Source: Cladorhizidae sp. MBARI D1340-BT2 (lineage: Eukaryota; Porifera; Demospongiae; Poecilosclerida; Cladorhizidae). From it: a DNA stretch of 64,000 nt. The position numbers were made by a program, and so were the translations under genes. The DNA is taken from positions 28,193,932 to 28,257,931 of the forward strand of contig JAQNBH010000002.1 in the NCBI GenBank assembly GCA_028752905.1, read 5' to 3'. The first letter of the stretch is position 1. Each line of letters starts with the position of its first letter. A model generated the notes under the pieces. That model ran no database searches, was not told where the DNA came from, and worked only from the letters and a program-made list of their open reading frames with translations. Below are positions 8,843 to 22,793 of this stretch, one piece after another.

Positions 8843-11800
8843 GTTAGCTTCGTAGATTATCCACACTTCACTGAATAGACTTGATGTATAGCTATTAAGA
8901 TAGGACTCTCTAAGTGCTCTCTCTTGATACCAAACATCCATATATTCTGCACACTTCACTGTAATGGACTTGCAAGATAGGTATCTCTCAGTGTTCTCTA
9001 TCTTGAGCTAAACATGTTAGCTTCATAGATTCTCCACACTTCACTGAATAGACTTGATATATAGCTCTAAAGGTAGGCCTCTCTCTGTTCTCTCTCTTGA
9101 TACCAAACATCCGTATATTCTGCATACATAGAATCACAAGATAGGTTTCTCTATGTGTTCTCTATCTTGATGCTAAACAGGTTAGCTTCATAGATTCTCC
9201 ACACTTCACTGTATAAACTTGATATATAGCTATTAAGATAGGTCTCTCCCTGTGCTCTCTGTTGATATCAAACATCCATAATATTCTGCACACTTCACTG
9301 TAATGGACTTGATATGATTCGAATGATAGGTTTCATTGTGTGTTCTCTATCTTGATATTTGCCCTAATTTGGTCTATATGTTTCTCATTTTCCCCCCAAA
9401 AATCTTGTTATTTTGCCGTAAAGCTCATAACATTTCTACACTTTACCCAAAAAAGATAATTTTTATATCATCAGATAGCCCTTCTAATTATCTGTCTTTT
9501 GTACGTGCCAAAATTTTGAGTACTCTAAGTATTAGCAAGTTATGGTGATTTGAAGTGGTAAGGTTTGCGATCTTTCCTGGCGTTTTCCAGTTGCCAAAGC
9601 GGTGGCCTGCCAGTGAAAAACCACTACATTTATTGATAATCTGTTGACATGTTGCAGATAAGGGCCTTCTCTATCAGTTGACAAAATCTGGGACTTTGGT
9701 CTTGTTAATTAGGGCAGTTATGAATTGTACTCTTACTTGATGCTAAACATGTTAGCTTCGTAGATTATCCACACTTCACTGAATAGACTTGATGTATAGC
9801 TATTAAGATAGGACTCTCTAAGTGCTCTCTCTTGATACCAAACATCCATATATTCTGCACACTTCACTGTAATGGACTTGCAAGATAGGTATCTCTCAGT
9901 GTTCTCTATCTTGAGCTAAACATGTTAGCTTCATAGATTCTCCACACTTCACTGAATAGACTTGATATATAGCTCTAAAGGTAGGCCTCTCTCTGTTCTC
10001 TCTCTTGATACCAAACATCCGTATATTCTGCATACATAGAATCACAAGATAGGTTTCTCTATGTGTTCTCTATCTTGATGCTAAACAGGTTAGCTTCATA
10101 GATTCTCCACACTTCACTGTATAAACTTGATATATAGCTATTAAGATAGGTCTCTCCCTGTGCTCTCTGTTGATATCAAACATCCATAATATTCTGCACA
10201 CTTCACTGTAATGGACTTGATATGATTCGAATGATAGGTTTCATTGTGTGTTCTCTATCTTGATATTTGCCCTAATTTGGTCTATATGTTTCTCATTTTC
10301 CCCCCAAAAATCTTGTTATTTTGCCGTAAAGCTCATAACATTTCTACACTTTACCCAAAAAAGATATTTTTTATATCATCAGATAGCCCTTCTAATTATC
10401 TGTCTTTTGTACGTGCCAAAATTTTGAGTACTCTAAGTATTAGCAAGTTATGGTGATTTGAAGTGGTAAGGTTTGCGATCTTTCCTGGCGTTTTCCAGTT
10501 GCCAAAGCGGTGGCCTGCCAGTGAAAAACCACTACATTTATTGATAATCTGTTGACATGTTGCAGATAAGGGCCTTCTCTATCAGTTGACAAAATCTGGG
10601 ACTTTGGTCTTGTTAATTAGGGCAGTTATGAATTGTACTCTTACTTGATGCTAAACATGTTAGCTTCGTAGATTATCCACACTTCACTGAATAGACTTGA
10701 TGTATAGCTATTAAGATAGGACTCTCTAAGTGCTCTCTCTTGATACCAAACATCCATATATTCTGCACACTTCACTGTAATGGACTTGCAAGATAGGTAT
10801 CTCTCAGTGTTCTCTATCTTGAGCTGAACATGTTAGCTTCATAGATTCTCCACACTTCACTGAATAGACTTGATATATAGCTCTAAAGGTAGGCCTCTCT
10901 CTGTTCTCTCTCTTGATACCAAACATCCGTATATTCTGCAAACATAGAATCACAAGATAGGTTTCTCTATGTGTTCTCTATCTTGATGCTAAACAGGTTA
11001 GCTTCATAGATTCTCCACACTTCACTGAATAGACTTGATGTATAGCTATTAAGATAGGACTCTCTAAGTGCTCTCTCTTGATACCAAACATCCATATATG
11101 CTGCACACTTCACTGTAATGGACTTGCAAGATAGGTATCTCTCAGTGTTCTCTATCTTGAGCTAAACATGTTAGCTTCATAGATTCTCCACACTTCACTG
11201 AATAGACTTGATATATAGCTCTAAAGGTAGGCCTCTCTCTGTTCTCTCTCTTGATACCAAACATCCATATATTCTGCAAACATAGAATCACAAGATAGGT
11301 TTCTCTATGTGTTCTCTATCTTGATGCTAAACAGGTTAGCTTCATAGATTCTCCACACTTCACTGTATAAACTTGATATATAGCTATTAACATAGGTCTC
11401 TCCCTGTGCTCTCTGTTGATATCAAACATCCATAATATTCTGCACACTTCACTGTAATGGACTTGATATGATTAGAATGATAGGTTTCATTGTGTGTTCT
11501 CTATCTTGATATTTGCCCTAATTTGGTCTATATGTTTCTCATTTTCCCCCCAAAAATCTTGTTATTTTGCCGTAAAGCTCATAACTGTTCTACACTTTAC
11601 CCAAAAAAGATAATTTTTATATCACCGGATAGCCTTTCTAATTGTCTGTCTTTTGTACGTGCCAAAATTTTGAGTACTCTAAGTATTAGCAAGTTATGGT
11701 GATTTGAAGTGTTAAGGTTTGCGATCTTTCCTGGCGTTTTCCAGTTGCCAAAGCGGTGGCCTGCCAGTGAAAAACCACTACATTTATTGATAATCTGTTG

Positions 11801-11904
11801 ACATGTTGCAGATAAGGGCCTTCTCTATCAGTTGACAAAATCTGGGACTTTGGTCTTGTTAATTAGGGCAGTTATGAATTGTACTCTTACTTGATGCTAA
11901 ACAT

Positions 11905-12755
11905 GTTAGCTTCGTAGATTATCCACACTTCACTGAATAGACTTGATGTATAGCTATTAAGATAGGACTCTCTAAGTGCTCTCTCTTGATACCAAACATC
12001 CATATATTCTGCACACTTCACTGTAATGGACTTGCAAGATAGGTATCTCACAGTGTTCTCTATCTTGAGCTGAACATGTTAGCTTCATAGATTCTCCACA
12101 CTTCACTGAATAGACTTGATATATAGCTCTAAAGGTAGGCCTCTCTCTGTTCTCTCTCTTGATACCAAACATCCGTATATTCTGCATACATAGAATCACA
12201 AGATAGGTTTCTCTATGTGTTCTCTATCTTGATGCTAAACAGGTTAGCTTCATAGATTCTCCACACTTCACTGTATAAACTTGATATATAGCTATTAAGA
12301 TAGGTCTCTCCCTGTGCTCTCTGTTGATATCAAACATCCATAATATTCTGCACACTTCACTGTAATGGACTTGATATGATTCGAATGATAGGTTTCATTG
12401 TGTGTTCTCTATCTTGATATTTGCCCTAATTTGGTCTATATGTTTCTCATTTTCAAAAAGATAATTTTTATATCATCGGATAGCCCTTCTAATTATCTGT
12501 CTTTTGTACGTGCCAAAATTTTGAGTACTCTAAGTATTAGCAAGTTATGGTGATTTGAAGTGGTAAGGTTTGCGATCTTTCCTGGCGTTTTCCAGTTGCC
12601 AAAGCGGTGGCCTGCCAGTGAAAAACCACTACATTTATTGATAATCTGTTGACATGTTGCAGATAAGGGCCTTCTCTATCAGTTGACAAAATCTGGGACT
12701 TTGGTCTTGTTAATTAGGGCAGTTATGAATTGTACTCTTACTTGATGCTAAACAT
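11905..12755 (+). repeat. Unit U12: 851-bp unit with 57-bp deletion in D
   Basis: The junction is at 12454/12455. It is the copy-2 counterpart of U6. Confidence 0.93.
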
Positions 12756-13663
12756 GTTAGCTTCGTAGATTATCCACACTTCACTGAATAGACTTGATGT
12801 ATAGCTATTAAGATAGGACTCTCTAAGTGCTCTCTCTTGATACCAAACATCCATATATTCTGCACACTTCACTGTAATGGACTTGCAAGATAGGTATCTC
12901 TCAGTGTTCTCTATCTTGAGCTAAACATGTTAGCTTCATAGATTCTCCACACTTCACTGAATAGACTTGATATATAGCTCTAAAGGTAGGCCTCTCTCTG
13001 TTCTCTCTCTTGATACCAAACATCCGTATATTCTGCATACATAGAATCACAAGATAGGTTTCTCTATGTGTTCTCTATCTTGATGCTAAACAGGTTAGCT
13101 TCATAGATTCTCCACACTTCACTGTATAAACTTGATATATAGCTATTAAGATAGGTCTCTCCCTGTGCTCTCTGTTGATATCAAACATCCATAATATTCT
13201 GCACACTTCACTGTAATGGACTTGATATGATTCGAATGATAGGTTTCATTGTGTGTTCTCTATCTTGATATTTGCCCTAATTTGGTCTATATGTTTCTCA
13301 TTTTCCCCCCAAAAATCTTGTTATTTTGCCGTAAAGCTCATAACATTTCTACACTTTACCCAAAAAAGATAATTTTTATATCATCAGATAGCCCTTCTAA
13401 TTATCTGTCTTTTGTACGTGCCAAAATTTTGAGTACTCTAAGTATTAGCAAGTTATGGTGATTTGAAGTGGTAAGGTTTGCGATCTTTCCTGGCGTTTTC
13501 CAGTTGCCAAAGCGGTGGCCTGCCAGTGAAAAACCACTACATTTATTGATAATCTGTTGACATGTTGCAGATAAGGGCCTTCTCTATCAGTTGACAAAAT
13601 CTGGGACTTTGGTCTTGTTAATTAGGGCAGTTATGAATTGTACTCTTACTTGATGCTAAACAT

Positions 13664-14514
13664 GTTAGCTTCGTAGATTATCCACACTTCACTGAATAGA
13701 CTTGATGTATAGCTATTAAGATAGGACTCTCTAAGTGCTCTCTCTTGATACCAAACATCCATATATTCTGCACACTTCACTGTAATGGACTTGCAAGATA
13801 GGTATCTCACAGTGTTCTCTATCTTGAGCTGAACATGTTAGCTTCATAGATTCTCCACACTTCACTGAATAGACTTGATATATAGCTCTAAAGGTAGGCC
13901 TCTCTCTGTTCTCTCTCTTGATACCAAACATCCGTATATTCTGCATACATAGAATCACAAGATAGGTTTCTCTATGTGTTCTCTATCTTGATGCTAAACA
14001 GGTTAGCTTCATAGATTCTCCACACTTCACTGTATAAACTTGATATATAGCTATTAAGATAGGTCTCTCCCTGTGCTCTCTGTTGATATCAAACATCCAT
14101 AATATTCTGCACACTTCACTGTAATGGACTTGATATGATTCGAATGATAGGTTTCATTGTGTGTTCTCTATCTTGATATTTGCCCTAATTTGGTCTATAT
14201 GTTTCTCATTTTCAAAAAGATAATTTTTATATCATCGGATAGCCCTTCTAATTATCTGTCTTTTGTACTTGCCAAAATTTTGAGTACTCTAAGTATTAGC
14301 AAGTTATGGTGATTTGAAGTGGTAAGGTTTGCGATCTTTCCTGGCGTTTTCCAGTTGCCAAAGCGGTGGCCTGCCAGTGAAAAACCACTACATTTATTGA
14401 TAATCTGTTGACATGTTGCAGATAAGGGCCTTCTCTATCAGTTGACAAAATCTGGGACTTTGGTCTTGTTAATTAGGGCAGTTATGAATTGTACTCTTAC
14501 TTGATGCTAAACAT
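13664..14514 (+). repeat. Unit U14: 851-bp unit with 57-bp deletion and TTGTACTTGCC variant
   Basis: The junction is at 14213/14214. It is the copy-2 counterpart of U8. Confidence 0.93.
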
Positions 14515-16330
14515 GTTAGCTTCGTAGATTATCCACACTTCACTGAATAGACTTGATGTATAGCTATTAAGATAGGACTCTCTAAGTGCTCTCTCTTGAT
14601 ACCAAACATCCATATATTCTGCACACTTCACTGTAATGGACTTGCAAGATAGGTATCTCTCAGTGTTCTCTATCTTGAGCTAAACATGTTAGCTTCATAG
14701 ATTCTCCACACTTCACTGAATAGACTTGATATATAGCTCTAAAGGTAGGCCTCTCTCTGTTCTCTCTCTTGATACCAAACATCCGTATATTCTGCATACA
14801 TAGAATCACAAGATAGGTTTCTCTATGTGTTCTCTATCTTGATGCTAAACAGGTTAGCTTCATAGATTCTCCACACTTCACTGTATAAACTTGATATATA
14901 GCTATTAAGATAGGTCTCTCCCTGTGCTCTCTGTTGATATCAAACATCCATAATATTCTGCACACTTCACTGTAATGGACTTGATATGATTCGAATGATA
15001 GGTTTCATTGTGTGTTCTCTATCTTGATATTTGCCCTAATTTGGTCTATATGTTTCTCATTTTCCCCCCAAAAATCTTGTTATTTTGCCGTAAAGCTCAT
15101 AACATTTCTACACTTTACCCAAAAAAGATAATTTTTATATCATCAGATAGCCCTTCTAATTATCTGTCTTTTGTACGTGCCAAAATTTTGAGTACTCTAA
15201 GTATTAGCAAGTTATGGTGATTTGAAGTGGTAAGGTTTGCGATCTTTCCTGGCGTTTTCCAGTTGCCAAAGCGGTGGCCTGCCAGTGAAAAACCACTACA
15301 TTTATTGATAATCTGTTGACATGTTGCAGATAAGGGCCTTCTCTATCAGTTGACAAAATCTGGGACTTTGGTCTTGTTAATTAGGGCAGTTATGAATTGT
15401 ACTCTTACTTGATGCTAAACATGTTAGCTTCGTAGATTATCCACACTTCACTGAATAGACTTGATGTATAGCTATTAAGATAGGACTCTCTAAGTGCTCT
15501 CTCTTGATACCAAACATCCATATATTCTGCACACTTCACTGTAATGGACTTGCAAGATAGGTATCTCTCAGTGTTCTCTATCTTGAGCTGAACATGTTAG
15601 CTTCATAGATTCTCCACACTTCACTGAATAGACTTGATATATAGCTCTAAAGGTAGGCCTCTCTCTGTTCTCTCTCTTGATACCAAACATCCGTATATTC
15701 TGCAAACATAGAATCACAAGATAGGTTTCTCTATGTGTTCTCTATCTTGATGCTAAACAGGTTAGCTTCATAGATTCTCCACACTTCACTGTATAAACTT
15801 GATATATAGCTATTAAGATAGGTCTCTCCCTGTGCTCTCTGTTGATATCAAACATCCATAATATTCTGCACACTTCACTGTAATGGACTTGATATGATTC
15901 GAATGATAGGTTTCATTGTGTGTTCTCTATCTTGATATTTGCCCTAATTTGGTCTATATGTTTCTCATTTTCCCCCCAAAAATCTTGTTATTTTGCCGTA
16001 AAGCTCATAACATTTCTACACTTTACCCAAAAAAGATAATTTTTATATCATCAGATAGCCCTTCTAATTATCTGTCTTTTGTACGTGCCAAAATTTTGAG
16101 TACTCTAAGTATTAGCAAGTTATGGTGATTTGAAGTGGTAAGGTTTGCGATCTTTCCTGGCGTTTTCCAGTTGCCAAAGCGGTGGCCTGCCAGTGAAAAA
16201 CCACTACATTTATTGATAATCTGTTGACATGTTGCAGATAAGGGCCTTCTCTATCAGTTGACAAAATCTGGGACTTTGGTCTTGTTAATTAGGGCAGTTA
16301 TGAATTGTACTCTTACTTGATGCTAAACAT

Positions 16331-17577
16331 GTTAGCTTCGTAGATTATCCACACTTCACTGAATAGACTTGATGTATAGCTATTAAGATAGGACTCTCTA
16401 AGTGCTCTCTCTTGATACCAAACATCCATATATTCTGCACACTTCACTGTAATGGACTTGCAAGATAGGTATCTCTCAGTGTTCTCTATCTTGAGCTGAA
16501 CATGTTAGCTTCATAGATTCTCCACACTTCACTGAATAGACTTGATATATAGCTCTAAAGGTAGGCCTCTCTCTGTTCTCTCTCTTGATACCAAACATCC
16601 GTATATTCTGCAAACATAGAATCACAAGATAGGTTTCTCTATGTGTTCTCTATCTTGATGCTAAACAGGTTAGCTTCATAGATTCTCCACACTTCACTGA
16701 ATAGACTTGATGTATAGCTATTAAGATAGGACTCTCTAAGTGCTCTCTCTTGATACCAAACATCCATATATGCTGCACACTTCACTGTAATGGACTTGCA
16801 AGATAGGTATCTCTCAGTGTTCTCTATCTTGAGCTAAACATGTTAGCTTCATAGATTCTCCACACTTCACTGAATAGACTTGATATAAAAACTCTAAAGG
16901 TAGGCCTCTCTCTGTTCTCTCTCTTGATACCAAACATCCATATATTCTGCAAACATAGAATCACAAGATAGGTTTCTCTATGTGTTCTCTATCTTGATGC
17001 TAAACAGGTTAGCTTCATAGATTCTCCACACTTCACTGTATAAACTTGATATATAGCTATTAACATAGGTCTCTCCCTGTGCTCTCTGTTGATATCAAAC
17101 ATCCATAATATTCTGCACACTTCACTGTAATGGACTTGATATGATTAGAATGATAGGTTTCATTGTGTGTTCTCTATCTTGATATTTGCCCTAATTTGGT
17201 CTATATGTTTCTCATTTTCCCCCCAAAAATCTTGTTATTTTGCCGTAAAGCTCATAACTGTTCTACACTTTACCCAAAAAAGATAATTTTTATATCACCG
17301 GATAGCCCTTCTAATTGTCTGTCTTTTGTACGTGCCAAAATTTTGAGTACTCTAAGTATTAGCAAGTTATGGTGATTTGAAGTGGTAAGGTTTGCGATCT
17401 TTCCTGGCGTTTTCCAGTTGCCAAAGCGGTGGCCTGCCAGTGAAAAACCACTACATTTATTGATAATCTGTTCACATGTTGCAGATAAGGGCCTTCTCTA
17501 TCAGTTGACAAAATCTGGGACTTTGGTCTTGTTAATTAGGGCAGTTATGAATTGTACTCTTACTTGATGCTAAACAT
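16331..17577 (+). repeat. Unit U17: 1247-bp long unit with local TATAAAAACTC change
   Basis: In the second A monomer, near 16884-16893, TATATAGCTC is replaced by TATAAAAACTC, adding 1 bp; this is seen nowhere else in the window. Its D has CTGTTCACATG instead of CTGTTGACATG, a change shared only with U21 and U23. Confidence 0.9.
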
Positions 17578-18485
17578 GTTAGCTTCGTAGATTATCCACA
17601 CTTCACTGAATAGACTTGATGTATAGCTATTAAGATAGGACTCTCTAAGTGCTCTCTCTTGATACCAAACATCCATATATTCTGCACACTTCACTGTAAT
17701 GGACTTGCAAGATAGGTATCTCTCAGTGTTCTCTATCTTGAGCTAAACATGTTAGCTTCATAGATTCTCCACACTTCACTGAATAGACTTGATATATAGC
17801 TCTAAAGGTAGGCCTCTCTCTGTTCTCTCTCTTGATACCAAACATCCGTATATTCTGCATACATAGAATCACAAGATAGGTTTCTCTATGTGTTCTCTAT
17901 CTTGATGCTAAACAGGTTAGCTTCATAGATTCTCCACACTTCACTGTATAAACTTGATATATAGCTATTAAGATAGGTCTCTCCCTGTGCTCTCTGTTGA
18001 TATCAAACATCCATAATATTCTGCACACTTCACTGTAATGGACTTGATATGATTCGAATGATAGGTTTCATTGTGTGTTCTCTATCTTGATATTTGCCCT
18101 AATTTGGTCTATATGTTTCTCATTTTCCCCCCAAAAATCTTGTTATTTTGCCGTAAAGCTCATAACATTTCTACACTTTACCCAAAAAAGATAATTTTTA
18201 TATCATCAGATAGCCCTTCTAATTATCTGTCTTTTGTACGTGCCAAAATTTTGAGTACTCTAAGTATTAGCAAGTTATGGTGATTTGAAGTGGTAAGGTT
18301 TGCGATCTTTCCTGGCGTTTTCCAGTTGCCAAAGCGGTGGCCTGCCAGTGAAAAACCACTACATTTATTGATAATCTGTTGACATGTTGCAGATAAGGGC
18401 CTTCTCTATCAGTTGACAAAATCTGGGACTTTGGTCTTGTTAATTAGGGCAGTTATGAATTGTACTCTTACTTGATGCTAAACAT

Positions 18486-19336
18486 GTTAGCTTCGTAGAT
18501 TATCCACACTTCACTGAATAGACTTGATGTATAGCTATTAAGATAGGACTCTCTAAGTGCTCTCTCTTGATACCAAACATCCATATATTCTGCACACTTC
18601 ACTGTAATGGACTTGCAAGATAGGTATCTCACAGTGTTCTCTATCTTGAGCTGAACATGTTAGCTTCATAGATTCTCCACACTTCACTGAATAGACTTGA
18701 TATATAGCTCTAAAGGTAGGCCTCTCTCTGTTCTCTCTCTTGATACCAAACATCCGTATATTCTGCATACATAGAATCACAAGATAGGTTTCTCTATGTG
18801 TTCTCTATCTTGATGCTAAACAGGTTAGCTTCATAGATTCTCCACACTTCACTGTATAAACTTGATATATAGCTATTAAGATAGGTCTCTCCCTGTGCTC
18901 TCTGTTGATATCAAACATCCATAATATTCTGCACACTTCACTGTAATGGACTTGATATGATTCGAATGATAGGTTTCATTGTGTGTTCTCTATCTTGATA
19001 TTTGCCCTAATTTGGTCTATATGTTTCTCATTTTCAAAAAGATAATTTTTATATCATCGGATAGCCCTTCTAATTATCTGTCTTTTGTACTTGCCAAAAT
19101 TTTGAGTACTCTAAGTATTAGCAAGTTATGGTGATTTGAAGTGGTAAGGTTTGCGATCTTTCCTGGCGTTTTCCAGTTGCCAAAGCGGTGGCCTGCCAGT
19201 GAAAAACCACTACATTTATTGATAATCTGTTGACATGTTGCAGATAAGGGCCTTCTCTATCAGTTGACAAAATCTGGGACTTTGGTCTTGTTAATTAGGG
19301 CAGTTATGAATTGTACTCTTACTTGATGCTAAACAT
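18486..19336 (+). repeat. Unit U19: 851-bp unit with 57-bp deletion, last in the window
   Basis: The junction is at 19035/19036. It has TTGTACTTGCC like U8 and U14. Rightward of this point no 57-bp deletion unit occurs; units with CTCACAGTG then carry either the transposon or an empty TTAA site, with one exception (U46). Confidence 0.93.
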
Positions 19337-22070
19337 GTTAGCTTCGTAGATTATCCACACTTCACTGAATAGACTTGATGTATAGCTATTAAGATAGGAC
19401 TCTCTAAGTGCTCTCTCTTGATACCAAACATCCATATATTCTGCACACTTCACTGTAATGGACTTGCAAGATAGGTATCTCTCAGTGTTCTCTATCTTGA
19501 GCTAAACATGTTAGCTTCATAGATTCTCCACACTTCACTGAATAGACTTGATATATAGCTCTAAAGGTAGGCCTCTCTCTGTTCTCTCTCTTGATACCAA
19601 ACATCCGTATATTCTGCATACATAGAATCACAAGATAGGTTTCTCTATGTGTTCTCTATCTTGATGCTAAACAGGTTAGCTTCATAGATTCTCCACACTT
19701 CACTGTATAAACTTGATATATAGCTATTAAGATAGGTCTCTCCCTGTGCTCTCTGTTGATATCAAACATCCATAATATTCTGCACACTTCACTGTAATGG
19801 ACTTGATATGATTCGAATGATAGGTTTCATTGTGTGTTCTCTATCTTGATATTTGCCCTAATTTGGTCTATATGTTTCTCATTTTCCCCCCAAAAATCTT
19901 GTTATTTTGCCGTAAAGCTCATAACATTTCTACACTTTACCCAAAAAAGATAATTTTTATATCATCAGATAGCCCTTCTAATTATCTGTCTTTTGTACGT
20001 GCCAAAATTTTGAGTACTCTAAGTATTAGCAAGTTATGGTGATTTGAAGTGGTAAGGTTTGCGATCTTTCCTGGCGTTTTCCAGTTGCCAAAGCGGTGGC
20101 CTGCCAGTGAAAAACCACTACATTTATTGATAATCTGTTGACATGTTGCAGATAAGGGCCTTCTCTATCAGTTGACAAAATCTGGGACTTTGGTCTTGTT
20201 AATTAGGGCAGTTATGAATTGTACTCTTACTTGATGCTAAACATGTTAGCTTCGTAGATTATCCACACTTCACTGAATAGACTTGATGTATAGCTATTAA
20301 GATAGGACTCTCTAAGTGCTCTCTCTTGATACCAAACATCCATATATTCTGCACACTTCACTGTAATGGACTTGCAAGATAGGTATCTCTCAGTGTTCTC
20401 TATCTTGAGCTGAACATGTTAGCTTCATAGATTCTCCACACTTCACTGAATAGACTTGATATATAGCTCTAAAGGTAGGCCTCTCTCTGTTCTCTCTCTT
20501 GATACCAAACATCCGTATATTCTGCAAACATAGAATCACAAGATAGGTTTCTCTATGTGTTCTCTATCTTGATGCTAAACAGGTTAGCTTCATAGATTCT
20601 CCACACTTCACTGAATAGACTTGATGTATAGCTATTAAGATAGGACTCTCTAAGTGCTCTCTCTTGATACCAAACATCCATATATGCTGCACACTTCACT
20701 GTAATGGACTTGCAAGATAGGTATCTCTCAGTGTTCTCTATCTTGAGCTAAACATGTTAGCTTCATAGATTCTCCACACTTCACTGAATAGACTTGATAT
20801 ATAGCTCTAAAGGTAGGCCTCTCTCTGTTCTCTCTCTTGATACCAAACATCCATATATTCTGCAAACATAGAATCACAAGATAGGTTTCTCTATGTGTTC
20901 TCTATCTTGATGCTAAACAGGTTAGCTTCATAGATTCTCCACACTTCACTGTATAAACTTGATATATAGCTATTAACATAGGTCTCTCCCTGTGCTCTCT
21001 GTTGATATCAAACATCCATAATATTCTGCACACTTCACTGTAATGGACTTGATATGATTAGAATGATAGGTTTCATTGTGTGTTCTCTATCTTGATATTT
21101 GCCCTAATTTGGTCTATATGTTTCTCATTTTCCCCCCAAAAATCTTGTTATTTTGCCGTAAAGCTCATAACTGTTCTACACTTTACCCAAAAAAGATAAT
21201 TTTTATATCACCGGATAGCCCTTCTAATTGTCTGTCTTTTGTACGTGCCAAAATTTTGAGTACTCTAAGTATTAGCAAGTTATGGTGATTTGAAGTGGTA
21301 AGGTTTGCGATCTTTCCTGGCGTTTTCCAGTTGCCAAAGCGGTGGCCTGCCAGTGAAAAACCACTACATTTATTGATAATCTGTTCACATGTTGCAGATA
21401 AGGGCCTTCTCTATCAGTTGACAAAATCTGGGACTTTGGTCTTGTTAATTAGGGCAGTTATGAATTGTACTCTTACTTGATGCTAAACATGTTAGCTTCG
21501 TAGATTATCCACACTTCACTGAATAGACTTGATGTATAGCTATTAAGATAGGACTCTCTAAGTGCTCTCTCTTGATACCAAACATCCATATATTCTGCAC
21601 ACTTCACTGTAATGGACTTGCAAGATAGGTATCTCACAGTGTTCTCTATCTTGAGCTGAACATGTTAGCTTCATAGATTCTCCACACTTCACTGAATAGA
21701 CTTGATATATAGCTCTAAAGGTAGGCCTCTCTCTGTTCTCTCTCTTGATACCAAACATCCGTATATTCTGCATACATAGAATCACAAGATAGGTTTCTCT
21801 ATGTGTTCTCTATCTTGATGCTAAACAGGTTAGCTTCATAGATTCTCCACACTTCACTGTATAAACTTGATATATAGCTATTAAGATAGGTCTCTCCCTG
21901 TGCTCTCTGTTGATATCAAACATCCATAATATTCTGCACACTTCACTGTAATGGACTTGATATGATTCGAATGATAGGTTTCATTGTGTGTTCTCTATCT
22001 TGATATTTGCCCTAATTTGGTCTATATGTTTCTCATTTTCCCCCCAAAAATCTTGTTATTTTGCCGTTAA

Positions 22071-22085
22071 GGGGGGTGTTTACCA
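22071..22085 (+). repeat. Left terminal inverted repeat, copy 1
   Basis: Fifteen bases, GGGGGGTGTTTACCA, directly after TTAA, matching 22968-22982 in reverse complement without mismatch. Confidence 0.95.
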
Positions 22086-22214
22086 CGATTCTATATTTTC
22101 ACTTAATTTGTCATAACTTCATTATTTTTCATTTTTTGTAAGTAATTTTTATGTCAAATGTAGTCCATTTGATGCTCTTTCCAATGATATGTTTAGTTTG
22201 TGCATAGCTACTTC

Positions 22215-22439
22215 CTAGGTCAAGATATGGTAAACTGAATACTTCCCTTCTCAGTGCAATAAATGAATAGAACTCCAGCTAACCTCATACTCTGACTTTC
22301 ACACTTAGGCTGTGCTAATCACAGCCACAGATGTGTAAAATGCATTGACAGAATTTACACATCATGTAGTGTTGGGGATACTGGAGGTCAACAAAGAAAT
22401 CTGTTTTTCCCCCACAAAACCAACCATACCTTGACCTAG
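22215..22439. repeat. Internal 17-bp inverted repeat in the transposon, copy 1
   Basis: CTAGGTCAAGATATGGT (22215-22231) pairs with 22423-22439, whose reverse complement differs at one base (CTAGGTCAAGGTATGGT). The pair encloses about 190 bp containing two short hairpins. It could be subterminal transposase-type binding sites or the ends of a smaller nested element. No target duplication was recognised at its edges. Confidence 0.7.
22308..22363. other. Two adjacent perfect hairpins inside the transposon, copy 1
   Basis: Hairpin 1 has arms GGCTGTG (22308-22314) and CACAGCC (22320-22326) with a 5-nt loop. Hairpin 2 has arms GATGTGTAAA (22330-22339) and TTTACACATC (22354-22363) with a 14-nt loop. 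They are separated by 3 nt and centred within the 17-bp inverted repeat. Equivalents lie 3070 bp downstream in copy 2. No function can be assigned. Confidence 0.6.
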
Positions 22440-22702
22440 CTTACCCCTATCAAAATATTCTCAGTGGAAATGATAGAGCAAGAAAAGAGCTTCAAGATGA
22501 TATATTGAAAATTGCCCCATCTATTAGAAAAAATTAGTTATATACTTTTTTGTGAACACGGTTCCACCACTTTGGTAAGTTGAGAAAACGAGCCACAAGG
22601 TTACAGTAAGTTGATTGTCATATTGCACATATACATCTTTCTTTATAGTGCCTCTATACTGCATGTGTACATAAAACAATGGGTATTGGCATTTCAGCTG
22701 GT

Positions 22703-22792
22703 TCAGCTAAAGGGGAAGGTGGCCTTTCTTCTGCCACAGGCATTTGCTGACGCTGAACTCCCATGAAACCGCTTACTCTTCTTAGGAGGCAT
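22703..22792 (-). pseudogene. Possible N-terminal coding remnant inside the transposon, copy 1
   Basis: On the minus strand an ATG at 22792-22790 opens 29 codons ending in TGA at 22705-22703. The peptide begins MPPKKSKRFHGSS, a basic start like a nuclear localisation signal, with a second basic patch (GRRK) further on. Next to the ATG is a perfect 12-bp palindrome, TTGCTCGAGCAA (22794-22805). This could be the preserved 5' end of a lost transposase or captured gene, or chance. No homology is claimed; the peptide is too short to assign. Confidence 0.3.
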
Positions 22793-22793
22793 C

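Larger units (their letters stand above)
4079..9750 (+). repeat. 5672-bp six-unit HOR, copy 1 (U4-U9)
   Basis: The unit order is 908, 1246, 851, 908, 851, 908, starting at 4079, 4987, 6233, 7084, 7992 and 8843. Private markers are an A/T tract reading GATATTTTTTATATC in the first D, AGCCTTTCTAATTG and AAGTGTTAAGG in the long unit's D, and TTGTACTTGCC in the second 851-bp unit. All recur at the same offsets in copy 2. Confidence 0.93.
9751..15422 (+). repeat. 5672-bp six-unit HOR, copy 2 (U10-U15)
   Basis: Unit order and sizes match copy 1, starting at 9751, 10659, 11905, 12756, 13664 and 14515. Every private marker checked matches copy 1 at an offset of 5672 bp, and I saw no difference by eye. 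This indicates a recent block duplication, or an assembly duplication. Confidence 0.93.
15423..20244 (+). repeat. Five-unit block related to the 5672-bp HOR (U16-U20)
   Basis: The order is 908, 1247, 908, 851, 908, starting at 15423, 16331, 17578, 18486 and 19337. It resembles the six-unit HOR with the first 851-bp unit missing. U16 is a mosaic: its opening B and A carry GAGCTGAACAT and TGCAAAC, usual in the first B/A of long units, while its C and D are of the short-unit type. Confidence 0.85.

Noticed and set aside
17382..17567. 61-residue open frame in the D modules of U17, U21 and U23
   Set aside because: It exists only because CTGTTGACATG became CTGTTCACATG, removing a stop in that frame. 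Three related copies with a start inside a satellite module are not evidence of a gene.
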